This document shows, in pieces, positions 1 through 8,466 of a stretch of DNA of 45,811 bases. Within the stretch, counting starts at the first letter, position 1. Each line of letters begins with the position of its first letter. Below the pieces are notes generated by a model. It saw only the letters and a list, made by a program, of their open reading frames with translations. It had not been told where the DNA came from and did not search any database. A program made the position numbers and the translations under genes. Source of the DNA: a virus; the IMG/VR virus record IMGVR_UViG_3300012920_000072, positions 1 to 45,811 of that record. The stretch is one strand, 5' to 3'.

Positions 1-1
1 G

Positions 2-871
2 CTAGCAGCGTTCCAGAGCCTTGCTACAGGAACCCCTGCTATCTCTTTAGTTAGTGCTCTTGAGGATCACGTTCCAAACTTCTCTGGTCAGTTGACTGGT
101 GGAGATGCTGGTCTACCTTACGGCAGAAACGAGGGTGAATACACTGCAGACAGAGTAATGGGCATGAGCCTATTCAGCAAGTCTGTTGCTGCTGAAACTT
201 TCCAGGTTGCAGCTGCTGTTACTCGTGAGCAAGTTCAGGACCTAAAGCAATTCGGCGTTGACGCTGTTGCTCAGGTTGAGGCTGTTCTAACTAACGAGTT
301 GACTCAGTCTATCAACTCTCACATCTTAAGATCAATGAGAGGTCTTGCTGGTTCAGGTATCACTGAAGTAACTCTAAACACTGCTGGTGTTAACACTAGA
401 GGTGATGAGCACAGAAGAATCTTGACTAACATTCTAGCTGCTGCTAACCTAATCGCTAACAAGGGCAGAAGAGGTGCTGGTAACTTCGCAGTCGTTGACG
501 CTAAGGTTGCTTCAGCTCTACAGGGTGTTGCTGGTTTCGTACCAAACCCAATGGCTAACACATTCAACCAGGTTGCAGGTGCAATCTACCCAGTTGGATC
601 TGTTGCTGGTATCAATGTTTACACTGATCCTCTAATGCCATTCGAAGGTGACTCTAATAGCAAGCACGAGATTCTAGTTGGACGTAAGGGTGACGGTAAC
701 GGCCCAGGTCTAGTATTCATGCCATACCTAATGGCTGAATCTGTACAGACTATTGCTGAGGGTACAATGGCTCCTAAGGTAGCTGTTAAGTCTCGTTACG
801 CTCTTGTAGCTGCTGGTTTCCACCCAGAAACTCAGTACGAGAAGTTCAGCGTTAAAGGCCTAGTACTATAA
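2..871 (+). CDS. Major capsid protein, T4 gp23-like (5' end outside window)
   Basis: The reading frame is open from base 2, so only the C-terminal 289 residues are present and the gene starts upstream. The protein is rich in Ala, Val, Gly and Asn, with even, well-expressed codon use. The C-terminal part (an ILVGRKG segment, then FMPYLMAES, then VKSRYALVAAGFHPE) follows the pattern of the gp23 C-terminus in T4-like phages, where a VGYKG-type strand precedes a FYAPY segment and a final KTRYG strand. It would form the hexameric shell of the head. A strong hairpin terminator follows the stop codon, as expected for a highly transcribed gene. Portal, protease and scaffold genes would be expected just upstream, outside the window. 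An internal TTG at 92 is not the true start because coding clearly continues before it. Confidence 0.8.
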   Translation, partial: LAAFQSLATGTPAISLVSALEDHVPNFSGQLTGGDAGLPYGRNEGEYTADRVMGMSLFSKSVAAETFQVAAAVTREQVQDLKQFGVDAVAQVEAVLTNELTQSINSHILRSMRGLAGSGITEVTLNTAGVNTRGDEHRRILTNILAAANLIANKGRRGAGNFAVVDAKVASALQGVAGFVPNPMANTFNQVAGAIYPVGSVAGINVYTDPLMPFEGDSNSKHEILVGRKGDGNGPGLVFMPYLMAESVQTIAEGTMAPKVAVKSRYALVAAGFHPETQYEKFSVKGLVL

Positions 872-896
872 TCTAATTAGATTAGAAACACTATAG

Positions 897-923
897 AAAG
901 GGACCCTTCGGGGTCCCTTTTTT
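897..923 (+). terminator. Intrinsic terminator after the capsid gene
   Basis: A 10-bp perfect stem (AAAGGGACCC / GGGTCCCTTT) closes a TTCG tetraloop and runs into six T residues. It lies 25 nt after the capsid stop codon and just before the next late-type promoter box, so it separates two transcription units. Confidence 0.92.
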
Positions 924-934
924 GTATAAATAGA

Positions 935-944
935 GATATATAAA
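935..944 (+). promoter_or_regulatory. Late-type promoter box GATATATAAA
   Basis: This is the first of eight copies of GATATATA(A/G)A, each in an intergenic gap. It ends 17 nt before the ATG at 962. A T4-consensus late box, TATAAATA, lies ten bases upstream at 925-932, so this gap may hold two overlapping late promoters. Promoter function is inferred from recurrence and position. Confidence 0.6.
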
Positions 945-961
945 GAAACATAGACATAGTT

Positions 962-2164
962 ATGATTAGATTAAATAAAAAACTAATGATGTTTGAATCT
1001 TTTAATGATTCAAGAGCCGCTTCTGCTGAGACTGCACACGCACAGGCTCCGGAGGCTACTCCAGCGTCTACTGGTGACGTAGCATCTACATCTAAAGATA
1101 TTTCAACTGATATTGATGCTATAATAGCAAACTTAAATGACCTTGTTGATAATCTAGAGTCAGATGATTCTACTAACGAATCTGAGGACCTTAATGAGTC
1201 TGTAGTAGCTACAGTTTTGGCAGCTGATCTTTCAGCTCTTCCTATGTTAGCACTTGGTGGAACTATTGCAGCAGCCGGAGGAATGGTTTATCTACTTAAA
1301 AAGTTTTTAAAGAAGAAAAAGCTAAAGAAGATGTATGCCCCTGCTGAAAAAAGCAGAATAACTGCTGCTAAAATAGATAAAGCTCTTTCTGAGATATCTC
1401 TATACGACGTTGAAAAGGAGAAGAGGGATGCTATGAAGTCAAAGATAGCAGCATATGAGAAAAAGAAAGAACAGCTTATAAAAGACGCTGAAGAAGTAGA
1501 ATCTACCCTTGACGAATCGTTTACAGATGAAGGACAACAAAAGATATTGTCTATCTTAAAGGCAGAAACCAGAGTTAAGGTTGCTAAAATAAAGCTAGAA
1601 GGAAAGCTATCTGAAAAAGAGGCTGAAGAGTTAGAAAATAGCGTAAAAAAATATCAGGAGATGCTTTCTAAAGAAGAGCAAGAGGCTAAAGAAAAAGAGG
1701 CCGAAGCTGCTGAAGCTCTTAAAAATACACCAAAGGAAGAGCAGATAAAGAACGCAGAAGAAAGTAAGTCTAAGTTAGAGAAAGATCTAGAAGACGCTGA
1801 CGATGAAGAAAAAGAAGCTATACAAAAACAAATAGACGGATTCGACTCTAAGATATCTAATCTAAAAGGAGAAGATGCACCAAAAGAGGAGCCTAAGGAA
1901 GAACCTAAGGAAGAGTCTGATCCTGTAGCTGAGTTAGAGTCTGATATTAAGGCGTATAACGATAATATTGAAACTGAAAGAAAAGAGCTTAAAAAGTTAG
2001 AGTCTGATTTAGAACAGGCTAAAAGAGATAAGTCTACGGGTAAAGGATCTGATGATGCTATACAAAAGATCGAAAAAGGAATAGAAGACAGAAAAGAGGA
2101 TATCGCGGAACTAAAGAAAAAGGAAGCTGATGCTAAAAAGAAGCTTCAGTCTATGGAAGCTTAA
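962..2164 (+). CDS. Hypothetical Glu/Lys-rich coiled-coil protein with one membrane segment
   Basis: No family is recognised. The 400-residue product has an N-terminal segment ending in FESFNDS, an acidic Ser/Thr/Asp-rich stretch, one Gly/Ala-rich hydrophobic segment near residues 90-110 followed by a strongly basic run (LKKFLKKKKLKK), and then about 280 residues of charged heptad-like Glu/Lys sequence that should form long coiled coils. A short PKEEPKEE repeat sits near residue 310. The late-type box at 935-944 points to late expression, and the position next to the capsid gene suggests a head-assembly or scaffold-like role, but the sequence does not prove this. Its last four bases overlap the end of the convergent gene on the other strand. 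Confidence 0.75.
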   Translation: MIRLNKKLMMFESFNDSRAASAETAHAQAPEATPASTGDVASTSKDISTDIDAIIANLNDLVDNLESDDSTNESEDLNESVVATVLAADLSALPMLALGGTIAAAGGMVYLLKKFLKKKKLKKMYAPAEKSRITAAKIDKALSEISLYDVEKEKRDAMKSKIAAYEKKKEQLIKDAEEVESTLDESFTDEGQQKILSILKAETRVKVAKIKLEGKLSEKEAEELENSVKKYQEMLSKEEQEAKEKEAEAAEALKNTPKEEQIKNAEESKSKLEKDLEDADDEEKEAIQKQIDGFDSKISNLKGEDAPKEEPKEEPKEESDPVAELESDIKAYNDNIETERKELKKLESDLEQAKRDKSTGKGSDDAIQKIEKGIEDRKEDIAELKKKEADAKKKLQSMEA

Positions 2165-2679
2165 TCTTCTTTAAGCTTATCTAGGTTATCCGTATTTCTA
2201 GATCCTTTTTTAGCTAGTTTAAGGAACTTGTCGCGTTGCTTTATAAGAAGCTTTTCACATGCCTTTCTAAATTCTATTGATGACTTTAGTATTCTAGAGT
2301 CAACCATAGGAGCATTTAATACGTCTCTGTATTCTGGATGCACGAAGTTATCAAGGTCAAAGTTCATAAACTTGGCCTTGATCGGCTTTAGAGAAATAGC
2401 ACAAACCCAGTCTATAGTATTGTATCGCTTTACAAGTTCATCTCCATTTACAGCAGAAGAGCTTTCAAAGTCCCAGTAGAGTTTTCGTGCAGCTATTTGC
2501 CTTCCATTCTCTTTCATTCTTAAGACGCAGCCAACAAATTGATCGCTATTAGCCCACTTTTTCATATGTCGGTGTTCTACTAAAAACTGTCTGTCTCTTC
2601 GTTTAAGATTCCTTAGTATTATTCCGTATCTGTTAGCTGGGTATGGTCCACCTGTCCGTTCTATAATTATCTTGGCCAT
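2161..2679 (-). CDS. Hypothetical protein, the only minus-strand gene in the window
   Basis: The 172-residue product is basic, lacks signal peptide or membrane segments and is not recognised. It begins MAKIIIERTGG, has an aromatic, charged middle (KLYWDFESSS, then DFDLDNFV-like acidic residues) and a Lys-rich C-terminus. It is convergent with the coiled-coil gene (the two stop codons share TTAA) and divergent from the clamp-loader gene, with a 58-nt gap holding both start regions. An overlapping plus-strand frame at 2228-2479 is much shorter and has unnatural composition. Upstream on the minus strand the leader contains GATAAATA, a weak match to the late boxes. Isolated reverse-strand genes of this kind are often moron-like accessory genes; that is inference. 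Confidence 0.7.
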   Translation of the reverse strand: MAKIIIERTGGPYPANRYGIILRNLKRRDRQFLVEHRHMKKWANSDQFVGCVLRMKENGRQIAARKLYWDFESSSAVNGDELVKRYNTIDWVCAISLKPIKAKFMNFDLDNFVHPEYRDVLNAPMVDSRILKSSIEFRKACEKLLIKQRDKFLKLAKKGSRNTDNLDKLKED

Positions 2680-2737
2680 AAATTATTTATCGTTAAACAA
2701 AACACAACATCTTAGTATAAAGTACAAAGCCATCAAT

Positions 2738-3694
2738 ATGAAGTCCGTTAATCAACTATTTACCGAAAAGTACAGACCAAAGAATCTAGACGAGCTTATC
2801 CTTCCGGATAGGGTTATGTCTAAGTTTAGTGACGGACTAGTACAAAATATGTTGTTTGCAGGTTCACCTGGCACAGGTAAGACCTCAACTGCAAAGGCAG
2901 TCGTAAATCAGTTTAAGCTTCCTTATTTGTACATTAACGCGTCTACAGATACATCTGTTGACGTTATTAGAACCAGAATTATTGATTTCTGTTCTACTGT
3001 TTCTATTATGGATGCTCCAGGTGCATTTAAGGTTGTTATCCTCGATGAGGTTGATGGCGTCTCTGATCAGTTCTTTAAGGCACTTCGTGCTACTATGGAG
3101 CAGTTTGCATCTAACAGTCGCTTTATTGCAACATGTAACTATATCAATAAGATTCCAGATCCGGTCTTGAGTCGTTTTGAAGTTATTAACTTTGACTTTG
3201 ATAAGGAAGAAGAGTCTGAGTTGACTAAAAAGTACATTAAGCGAGTATATGGAATCTGTAAGGCAGAAGATCTTACCATCGAAAAGGATGCACTTGTTGA
3301 GTTTGTACGTAGAAACTTTCCGGATCTTAGAAGTACTCTTAACAAACTTCAAGGCTTTAAGACTCAGGGAACGACAAATATCACAGTTGGAGATGTTAAA
3401 AGATTTAATTCTGTGTTTAAAGACGTTTTTTTGCTTATATTTACAGAGACAGATCCAGCTAAGAACTATCAAATGCTTGTAAGCAACTATTCTAACAGAG
3501 TCGACGATATCCTGCAATCGCTAGGTGAAGAATTTGTAGAATACATAAAACAAGAGCAGACTTCGAGCGTAAAACATATACCACAAATTATTATTTCAGT
3601 AGCTAAACACCAGGCACAACGAGTTCACGTTATAGATCCAGTTATCACTATGCTTAGCTGTGTCTATGAGATTCAAACAATCGTTAGGTCATAA
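2738..3694 (+). CDS. DNA polymerase clamp-loader ATPase subunit, T4 gp44-like
   Basis: This is an AAA+ ATPase of the replication-factor-C type that loads the sliding clamp at primer ends for the phage replisome. The start MKSVNQLFTEKYRPK is chosen at 2738 because TEKYRPKNLDEL is the canonical opening of RFC/gp44 proteins; an in-frame TTG at 2672 would add 22 unrelated residues. Walker A is GSPGTGKTS (about residues 42-50) and Walker B is VVILDEVD (D103, E104). Sensor 1 is the ATCNYINKI stretch, followed by a conserved SRF arginine-finger region. The 318-residue length matches T4 gp44 (319 aa). It is followed nine bases later by the RNase H gene, so the two are probably co-transcribed as a replication cassette embedded in the late region. 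Confidence 0.93.
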   Translation: MKSVNQLFTEKYRPKNLDELILPDRVMSKFSDGLVQNMLFAGSPGTGKTSTAKAVVNQFKLPYLYINASTDTSVDVIRTRIIDFCSTVSIMDAPGAFKVVILDEVDGVSDQFFKALRATMEQFASNSRFIATCNYINKIPDPVLSRFEVINFDFDKEEESELTKKYIKRVYGICKAEDLTIEKDALVEFVRRNFPDLRSTLNKLQGFKTQGTTNITVGDVKRFNSVFKDVFLLIFTETDPAKNYQMLVSNYSNRVDDILQSLGEEFVEYIKQEQTSSVKHIPQIIISVAKHQAQRVHVIDPVITMLSCVYEIQTIVRS

Positions 3695-3703
3695 ACAAAG
3701 ATT

Positions 3704-4981
3704 ATGAGATTGGGAAAACATACACTACTTATTGACGGGAACTATTTTGTTTTCAGTCGCCTATTTGTTATGCCTAAGCCTAAAAGCGGTAAGCTCTTAG
3801 GCGATGACAAGTCTCGTGGTCAGTTTATGCGTAAATTGGCTATTGACTTTGCATCTGAAATGCGTAAGCTTAAAGGTGTTATTGATGATGTTGTAGTTGC
3901 AGTAGACTCTAAGTCATGGAGAAAGGACCTCTACCCAGAGGCTGACTACAAGGGAACTAGAAAGCATGACGAGTCTGTAGACTGGGATGCCCTCTATTCT
4001 TTATACGGCGAGTTTCAGGACATTCTAACCACAAAAGGTGTAACTGTTCACCAAATCCAGGGTGCTGAGGCTGACGATGTCCTTTTCGCGTGGTCGACAA
4101 TGCTTAATGGCCGCGGCAAGTCATGCATCGTCTGGACAGGCGACCGTGACCTTATTCAGCTAGTAAACTACTCAGACGCTAACGACGCACATACACTCTG
4201 GTACTACAATACTAAGAAGAGTCTTTACGCGTATGAGGGTTTCCTTAAGGATCTAGAACAGTCTCACACTGCTGATATGAGTAATGATGATATGTTGTTT
4301 AATATGAGCAGCAAATCATCTATGCGCGATCAGTATCAAGATGAGATCAAGGCTTGGATCAATCACAATAACATTCAAGTAAGTGAGGTTGATTGCGATC
4401 AGTTTATCCTTAAGAAGATTCTTACAGGCGATCGCTCAGATAACATTCCATCTGTTGTTACTTGGCAGAAGGAGATGCGTAACGGAAAGATTCGCAACTA
4501 TTCTATTACTGATAAGCAGGCGGATAAGATTATGGATCAGTTTCTTAGAGAGAATGACACATTTAGGATTGATTATCTCTTTAGTTCAGCATCTAAGGAC
4601 ACCATTGCAGACATTATTTACAGAGTTGTCGGCCACAGTACGCCTAATCTTATTAAGGTTAATTTGTCGAGCAATATCTCTCTCATGCTGCTTCACAATA
4701 ATATTATCCCTGATTCTATTCAGAAGGCAATCTATGAAAAGATCGATGTTGATTGGGAAGGTGCTATCGATGATATAAACTCTATCTTGGATAAGGATAT
4801 AATCCTTAAGGGAACTAAGTGGTTGAAGTCAGAAGCTCCAACAGGGTTTGATCCTTTTGAAGGAATGGATGTACCTGAAGAAAAGCCAGGTAAAATGAAA
4901 CTGGTAGATAAGCGAGGTTCTTCTAAAAAGACTGATACTCCTGAGCAACCTAAGACTAAGAAGATTAATAACCTATTCTAA
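3704..4981 (+). CDS. rnh: RNase H / 5'-3' flap exonuclease, T4 Rnh-like
   Basis: This is a FEN-1 family nuclease that removes RNA primers and adjacent DNA during lagging-strand synthesis. Metal-binding acidic residues are in place: D11 in LLIDGNY, D68 region in VAVDSKSW, E122/D124/D125 in GAEADDV, D147/D149 in TGDRDL, and D243/D246 in the helix-hairpin motif LTGDRSDNIPS. The tower region KGTRK is also recognisable. At 425 residues it is longer than T4 RNase H (305 aa). The extra length is mainly in the middle and in a Pro/Lys-rich C-terminal tail ending KKINNLF, which resembles the C-terminal clamp-binding peptides of T4-like replication proteins. Arginine codon use is mixed CGN/AGA, unlike the AGA-dominated tail genes. 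It abuts the next gene without a gap. Confidence 0.9.
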   Translation: MRLGKHTLLIDGNYFVFSRLFVMPKPKSGKLLGDDKSRGQFMRKLAIDFASEMRKLKGVIDDVVVAVDSKSWRKDLYPEADYKGTRKHDESVDWDALYSLYGEFQDILTTKGVTVHQIQGAEADDVLFAWSTMLNGRGKSCIVWTGDRDLIQLVNYSDANDAHTLWYYNTKKSLYAYEGFLKDLEQSHTADMSNDDMLFNMSSKSSMRDQYQDEIKAWINHNNIQVSEVDCDQFILKKILTGDRSDNIPSVVTWQKEMRNGKIRNYSITDKQADKIMDQFLRENDTFRIDYLFSSASKDTIADIIYRVVGHSTPNLIKVNLSSNISLMLLHNNIIPDSIQKAIYEKIDVDWEGAIDDINSILDKDIILKGTKWLKSEAPTGFDPFEGMDVPEEKPGKMKLVDKRGSSKKTDTPEQPKTKKINNLF

Positions 4982-5407
4982 ATGCTAGACGAAACTAAGC
5001 TTTTTGACTTCGTAAAAATTATGTTTACGAAGAAAGACCTCTATTCAAACATAAAGCAACATAGTAAGAAGCGACATCACTTTATGGTTAATAGATTCTT
5101 TTCTATTAAATATCCAGCAAATGCGCATATGTTCAACGTTAATGGAATAGACGGCGCTTCTGTAGTTGACTGCTGGTCTCTTGTTGCTGATAGGTTTAAA
5201 TCGGTTCCAGGATGGATTTACACAAAGACCAAGAAGGCTAAGTCTGCTCCGAAGGATAAATATAATCCAAGCCAAGCGGCAATTGATCTATTTCTAGAAA
5301 AGAACGAGATAGGAATGCGGGAGTTTAACGAGCTGAAGGAGTTCTATAAAAAGGATCTATACAGCGACCTACAAAAAATAGAGAAGCAAATTAACGTCTA
5401 TGACTGA
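4982..5407 (+). CDS. Possible clamp-loader small subunit (gp62 position), otherwise hypothetical
   Basis: The 141-residue protein starts on the base after the RNase H stop codon, so translation is probably coupled. It is basic, with an N-terminal helical segment (MLDETKLFDFVKIMF), an aromatic core around HHFMVNRFFSIKYP, and a PGWIYTKTKK strand. I recall similar short proteins next to replication genes in other Bacteroidota and jumbo phages, sometimes labelled as clamp-loader subunits, and T4 places gp62 beside gp44. Direct similarity to T4 gp62 is not visible, so the functional label is tentative. The gene overlaps the next by eight bases. Confidence 0.7.
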   Translation: MLDETKLFDFVKIMFTKKDLYSNIKQHSKKRHHFMVNRFFSIKYPANAHMFNVNGIDGASVVDCWSLVADRFKSVPGWIYTKTKKAKSAPKDKYNPSQAAIDLFLEKNEIGMREFNELKEFYKKDLYSDLQKIEKQINVYD

Positions 5408-6032
5408 CAAGGACACATTTTCTGAGGTGGTTGATGTAACGCTCTATAGATACAATTCTATAGACAATAAGATCTGGGGGATTATAAAGAGAGATAACTC
5501 TCATAAAAAGCTTTCTGACGATTCAGTCTTGATTAGTACTGCTAATTTAAGACAGCAGTTAATCAATAACTTTAAAAAGGATCTTAATAGAGTAGAGTCT
5601 ATGGGAAGCTCCGTTGTTCATAAAGAGGCAACATCTATTTACTTTCTATGGAATATGCTTGAAGAAATGCTTAACCTTAGATGGGTTAAATTTACCCTAA
5701 ACAAGAATATAGCCTATAATAGAGTTATTGAGGTTGATGATATCAAGACGATCAAATACAGCATTAAAACAATTAGAGGTACGCTTAGGTTGTTTGAGAT
5801 ATTTGAGTTCCCTCATTTATACGCAGTAAACGCGGTTCTAGAAGATGCAAAGATTATGCCACCTGATAGACACTTCGTAGTAATAAAGACTTCTGAGCTT
5901 GTATTTAAGCTAGAAAGAGTCCTTACTGATAATAATGCAATGGAGGTTAATTCTATTGTCGGAGCATTACTTCAATATATCGGGGAGTATGAAAGCGATA
6001 ATCCGGAGATACTATTAGTCACTGACTATTAG
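5400..6032 (+). CDS. Hypothetical protein at the end of the replication cassette
   Basis: This 210-residue soluble protein overlaps the preceding gene by eight bases, indicating translational coupling with the gp44-RNase H group. It looks mostly alpha-helical, with segments such as WNMLEEMLNLRWV, no signal peptide and no recognisable motif. I do not recognise the family. A late-type promoter box begins four bases after its stop codon, so transcription of the following gene is probably separately controlled. Confidence 0.7.
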   Translation: MTDKDTFSEVVDVTLYRYNSIDNKIWGIIKRDNSHKKLSDDSVLISTANLRQQLINNFKKDLNRVESMGSSVVHKEATSIYFLWNMLEEMLNLRWVKFTLNKNIAYNRVIEVDDIKTIKYSIKTIRGTLRLFEIFEFPHLYAVNAVLEDAKIMPPDRHFVVIKTSELVFKLERVLTDNNAMEVNSIVGALLQYIGEYESDNPEILLVTDY

Positions 6033-6035
6033 TCG

Positions 6036-6045
6036 GATATATAAA
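6036..6045 (+). promoter_or_regulatory. Late-type promoter box GATATATAAA
   Basis: An exact copy of the repeated box, ending 14 nt before the ATG at 6060 and beginning four bases after the previous stop. This is the shortest box-to-start spacing of the eight. Confidence 0.65.
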
Positions 6046-6059
6046 GAAAAACTAAGCTT

Positions 6060-6452
6060 ATGGGAAAAAGAGAGGGACTAGTCTACCTTGTTGTTGCCTT
6101 TTGGGTAATAATGGGCGCTTTCGGTGCTTCAAAGGGCATAGACCTTAAGGCTATGGCTGCATATTTCGGATCTTTAATTACGTACGTAGGAACTTATGTA
6201 TGGTCTGAGACCAAAAAGCCGTCAGCAAAAACCGGTATATTTAGAAGTGGCCCTACCTCTAGAAGAGAAGCTATGATTTACATAGTTACTTGCCTATGGG
6301 CAATCTCAGGTGCATTTGCAATATGGTATGAGATAGAACTTACAGACCTCACGGTCTACTTTGTTTCACTTACAGGTTTTGTTACTGGGTGGATTTTAGG
6401 CGAGTACTATAAGCCTGAGGACGATGTCAAGAAAAATATCACTAAACGATAA
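6060..6452 (+). CDS. Small four-helix membrane protein built from an internal duplication
   Basis: The 130-residue protein consists of two homologous halves of about 50 residues, each with two membrane helices. The first runs from REGLVYLVVAFW to WSETKKP and the second from REAMIYIVTCLW to GEYYKP. Shared landmarks are RE-x-hydrophobic-Y, W-x-I-x-GAF, an acidic/aliphatic turn (GIDL / EIEL), YF-x-S, and a closing KP. The linker is basic. Function is unknown: small four-helix phage proteins can be holins, antiholins or superinfection-exclusion proteins, but late-box expression ahead of the neck gene also allows a virion role. Its stop overlaps the next start (TAATG), so translation is coupled to the neck protein. 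Confidence 0.75.
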   Translation: MGKREGLVYLVVAFWVIMGAFGASKGIDLKAMAAYFGSLITYVGTYVWSETKKPSAKTGIFRSGPTSRREAMIYIVTCLWAISGAFAIWYEIELTDLTVYFVSLTGFVTGWILGEYYKPEDDVKKNITKR

Positions 6453-8437
6453 TGGTAACTGCCTTTACAGCTAATGAGATTGGCGATGTCTTGCTGGCGA
6501 AGCTTAAGGATCCCTATTTAGAAGCACTTAGGATTACAAATTGGGAAATACTAGCGGGGCTTAGTACTCCTAATACTATAGGAACTCTAGCGTTTACTCA
6601 GGATTCTACCACAGTTGTAGGAACTGGTACAAACTTGGATCTACAGCCTGGCGATACCTTTATCGTAGGTAACCTTACGTATACGGTTGACCAAATAGTA
6701 GACGGAAATACGTTTACTATTACTTCTCCAGCTACGTTTACTCTTGATGGCCTATCTTTTTATAAGCCAGTAAATCAAAATAATGCGTTTGTTTACGAGT
6801 ACAGATGGTCTCAGGGTAACGGAGCTACTTCAGGTGAAATGTCCGAGTTTAAGCCTTTAACGCTAAACTCAGACCCAGGTGATTTGCTTGCGCTTACGTT
6901 TAATCCAAGTCTAAAGCTTTGGGTTGATGTTAGGGCAACAGTAGATCTTTTAGGAATTGGTAACTCTTTAAGTATAATCAGTATTACCTATGAAATCGAA
7001 ACAGAATCTGGAGTTATTGAGGCATGCCCTCAGTTCTGTGGAGAATGTGATGACCCATGGGCATTTGTAGGATGTGAAAACGTATTAGTTACATGTGAAG
7101 AGGATAATACATTTGATCCTTATGCTTTAAAAAGACCTATAAATCTATACAAGCAGATAACAGACGTATCGACTTCTATCTGGGGCCATGAAGTTCAGTA
7201 TTTTAGAGTTGAACCTGATGAAAGATCTAAGGATGTAATCCTTATGGAATACTCGCTCTACAATGTAGTAGAGGAAGGTACTTTAAAGATTATGGTTCCA
7301 GATAATCAATTCCCGACTCAAGAGTTTAACTTTGACATATTTGGAATGGGTTTTGAAGAGTTTGAAGTTCATATTACCGGAACAGAGTTTAATAACACGT
7401 TTGGTATAGGTACTCAACCTAGCATGAGGGACTATCTGTATTTCCCGCTTAACAATAAGATGTATGAGGTAAGCTCTGTATCTTTTGCTGATGAGTTTAA
7501 TTTAACCATGACTTATTGGAGAGTTAAGCTTCGTAAGTATGAGGATAGAACGTCTAGTGTACATACCGATACTGCCGTCGAACAGTCAGTTGACGATCTC
7601 GTAACTGGGGTCGATGAAATCTTCGGAGAAGAGATTCAGCAAGAATACGATAAGGTTACAAAGCCGGATCAGTATCAGACAGTATTTCATATAGTACAAG
7701 ACGGGATCAGAGAGGCTATTCACCAAGAACTTACTATAAAAGACGTTGACCTAAGAAATAGATGGACGGTTATATCTAGAAACTATTATGACTTTACAAG
7801 TATTTCTAATCCAGGAGAAGACGCTGTAATTTACAATCTTAAGTCTAGCTTAAACTCAGATGCTAACGCATCTTATATTGGATGGTTTAGACCTACTTTA
7901 AATACAACATTTGCTTCTACGCAACAAGATTTATTCCATGGCTATAATAATGGATCTGGCATATCTCTTTCTACCTCTAGAACCGAGATGGTTCTGACTA
8001 TTAATTCACAAGTCTTTAACCTAGATCTTTTAGCGATTGATAACGCAGAAAACCCGTTTTTTAACGCTACTGACGAGGATTGGTTTGCATATGTTATTAA
8101 CGTTAGTAACACATTCAGTGAAATTGGAGTCTACATCTATAAGCTAGATGGAAGTTCTAACACAGGCTTACCGCAGGCCGCATCGAATAGACTGGACAAA
8201 GTTTTTTCTAGTGTAAACACTATAGCGGCTGAAACCGAGTGGAATACTAATACGCAATACTCACTAAGATCTGGATATATGCACATGACCAACATAAGAG
8301 TCTTTACTAAAACTATTGAAGAAGAGCAACATGCAAATGTGCTTCAGCAGTATGTTGTAAGGGACTCAGATCTTAGCATTTTGATTGATAACGCTATCCC
8401 AAGCCTAATGTTGAGAAAGTATGGTGCTTCGAGATGA
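6452..8437 (+). CDS. Neck protein, T4 gp14-like, enlarged with extra beta domains
   Basis: The core resembles T4 gp14, the head-completion/neck protein joining head to tail. The segment DYLYFPLNNKMYEV (about residues 325-340), followed by an aromatic strand and VKLRKYEDR, lines up with the GDLIYFPMDNSLFEI region of gp14, and the preceding FGMGFEEFEVHI matches the strand before it. At 661 residues it is far longer than gp14 (256 aa). An N-terminal beta-rich insert (GTLAFTQ through FTITSP, residues 45-100) and a small Cys cluster (ACPQFCGECDD) come before the core. Residues about 445-625 look like a lectin/concanavalin-type beta sandwich (IGWFRPTL, LFHGYNNG, WFAYVINVS). The position just before gp16/gp17 matches T4 gene order. 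The extra domain could decorate the neck; this is inference. Confidence 0.72.
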   Translation: MVTAFTANEIGDVLLAKLKDPYLEALRITNWEILAGLSTPNTIGTLAFTQDSTTVVGTGTNLDLQPGDTFIVGNLTYTVDQIVDGNTFTITSPATFTLDGLSFYKPVNQNNAFVYEYRWSQGNGATSGEMSEFKPLTLNSDPGDLLALTFNPSLKLWVDVRATVDLLGIGNSLSIISITYEIETESGVIEACPQFCGECDDPWAFVGCENVLVTCEEDNTFDPYALKRPINLYKQITDVSTSIWGHEVQYFRVEPDERSKDVILMEYSLYNVVEEGTLKIMVPDNQFPTQEFNFDIFGMGFEEFEVHITGTEFNNTFGIGTQPSMRDYLYFPLNNKMYEVSSVSFADEFNLTMTYWRVKLRKYEDRTSSVHTDTAVEQSVDDLVTGVDEIFGEEIQQEYDKVTKPDQYQTVFHIVQDGIREAIHQELTIKDVDLRNRWTVISRNYYDFTSISNPGEDAVIYNLKSSLNSDANASYIGWFRPTLNTTFASTQQDLFHGYNNGSGISLSTSRTEMVLTINSQVFNLDLLAIDNAENPFFNATDEDWFAYVINVSNTFSEIGVYIYKLDGSSNTGLPQAASNRLDKVFSSVNTIAAETEWNTNTQYSLRSGYMHMTNIRVFTKTIEEEQHANVLQQYVVRDSDLSILIDNAIPSLMLRKYGASR

Positions 8438-8438
8438 T

Positions 8439-8448
8439 GATATATAGA
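8439..8448 (+). promoter_or_regulatory. Late-type promoter box GATATATAGA
   Basis: A G-variant of the repeated box, starting one base after the neck-gene stop codon and ending 18 nt before the small-terminase ATG. Confidence 0.6.
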
Positions 8449-8466
8449 TTGTAAAACAACTATATC

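Noticed and set aside
2672-2737. TTG at 2672 as start of the clamp-loader gene.
   Set aside because: It overlaps the reverse gene's start and adds residues before the conserved TEKYRPK opening.
2680-2737. Host-type TTTG...TAnnTTTG promoter for the reverse-strand gene.
   Set aside because: TTTG occurs with about 19-20 nt spacing to a second TTTG, but the TA of the -7 element is missing; too weak to list as a feature.
2885-3517. A 210-residue minus-strand frame inside the clamp-loader gene.
   Set aside because: Cys/Ile/Asn-rich composition typical of a shadow frame; the plus strand encodes an unmistakable AAA+ ATPase.
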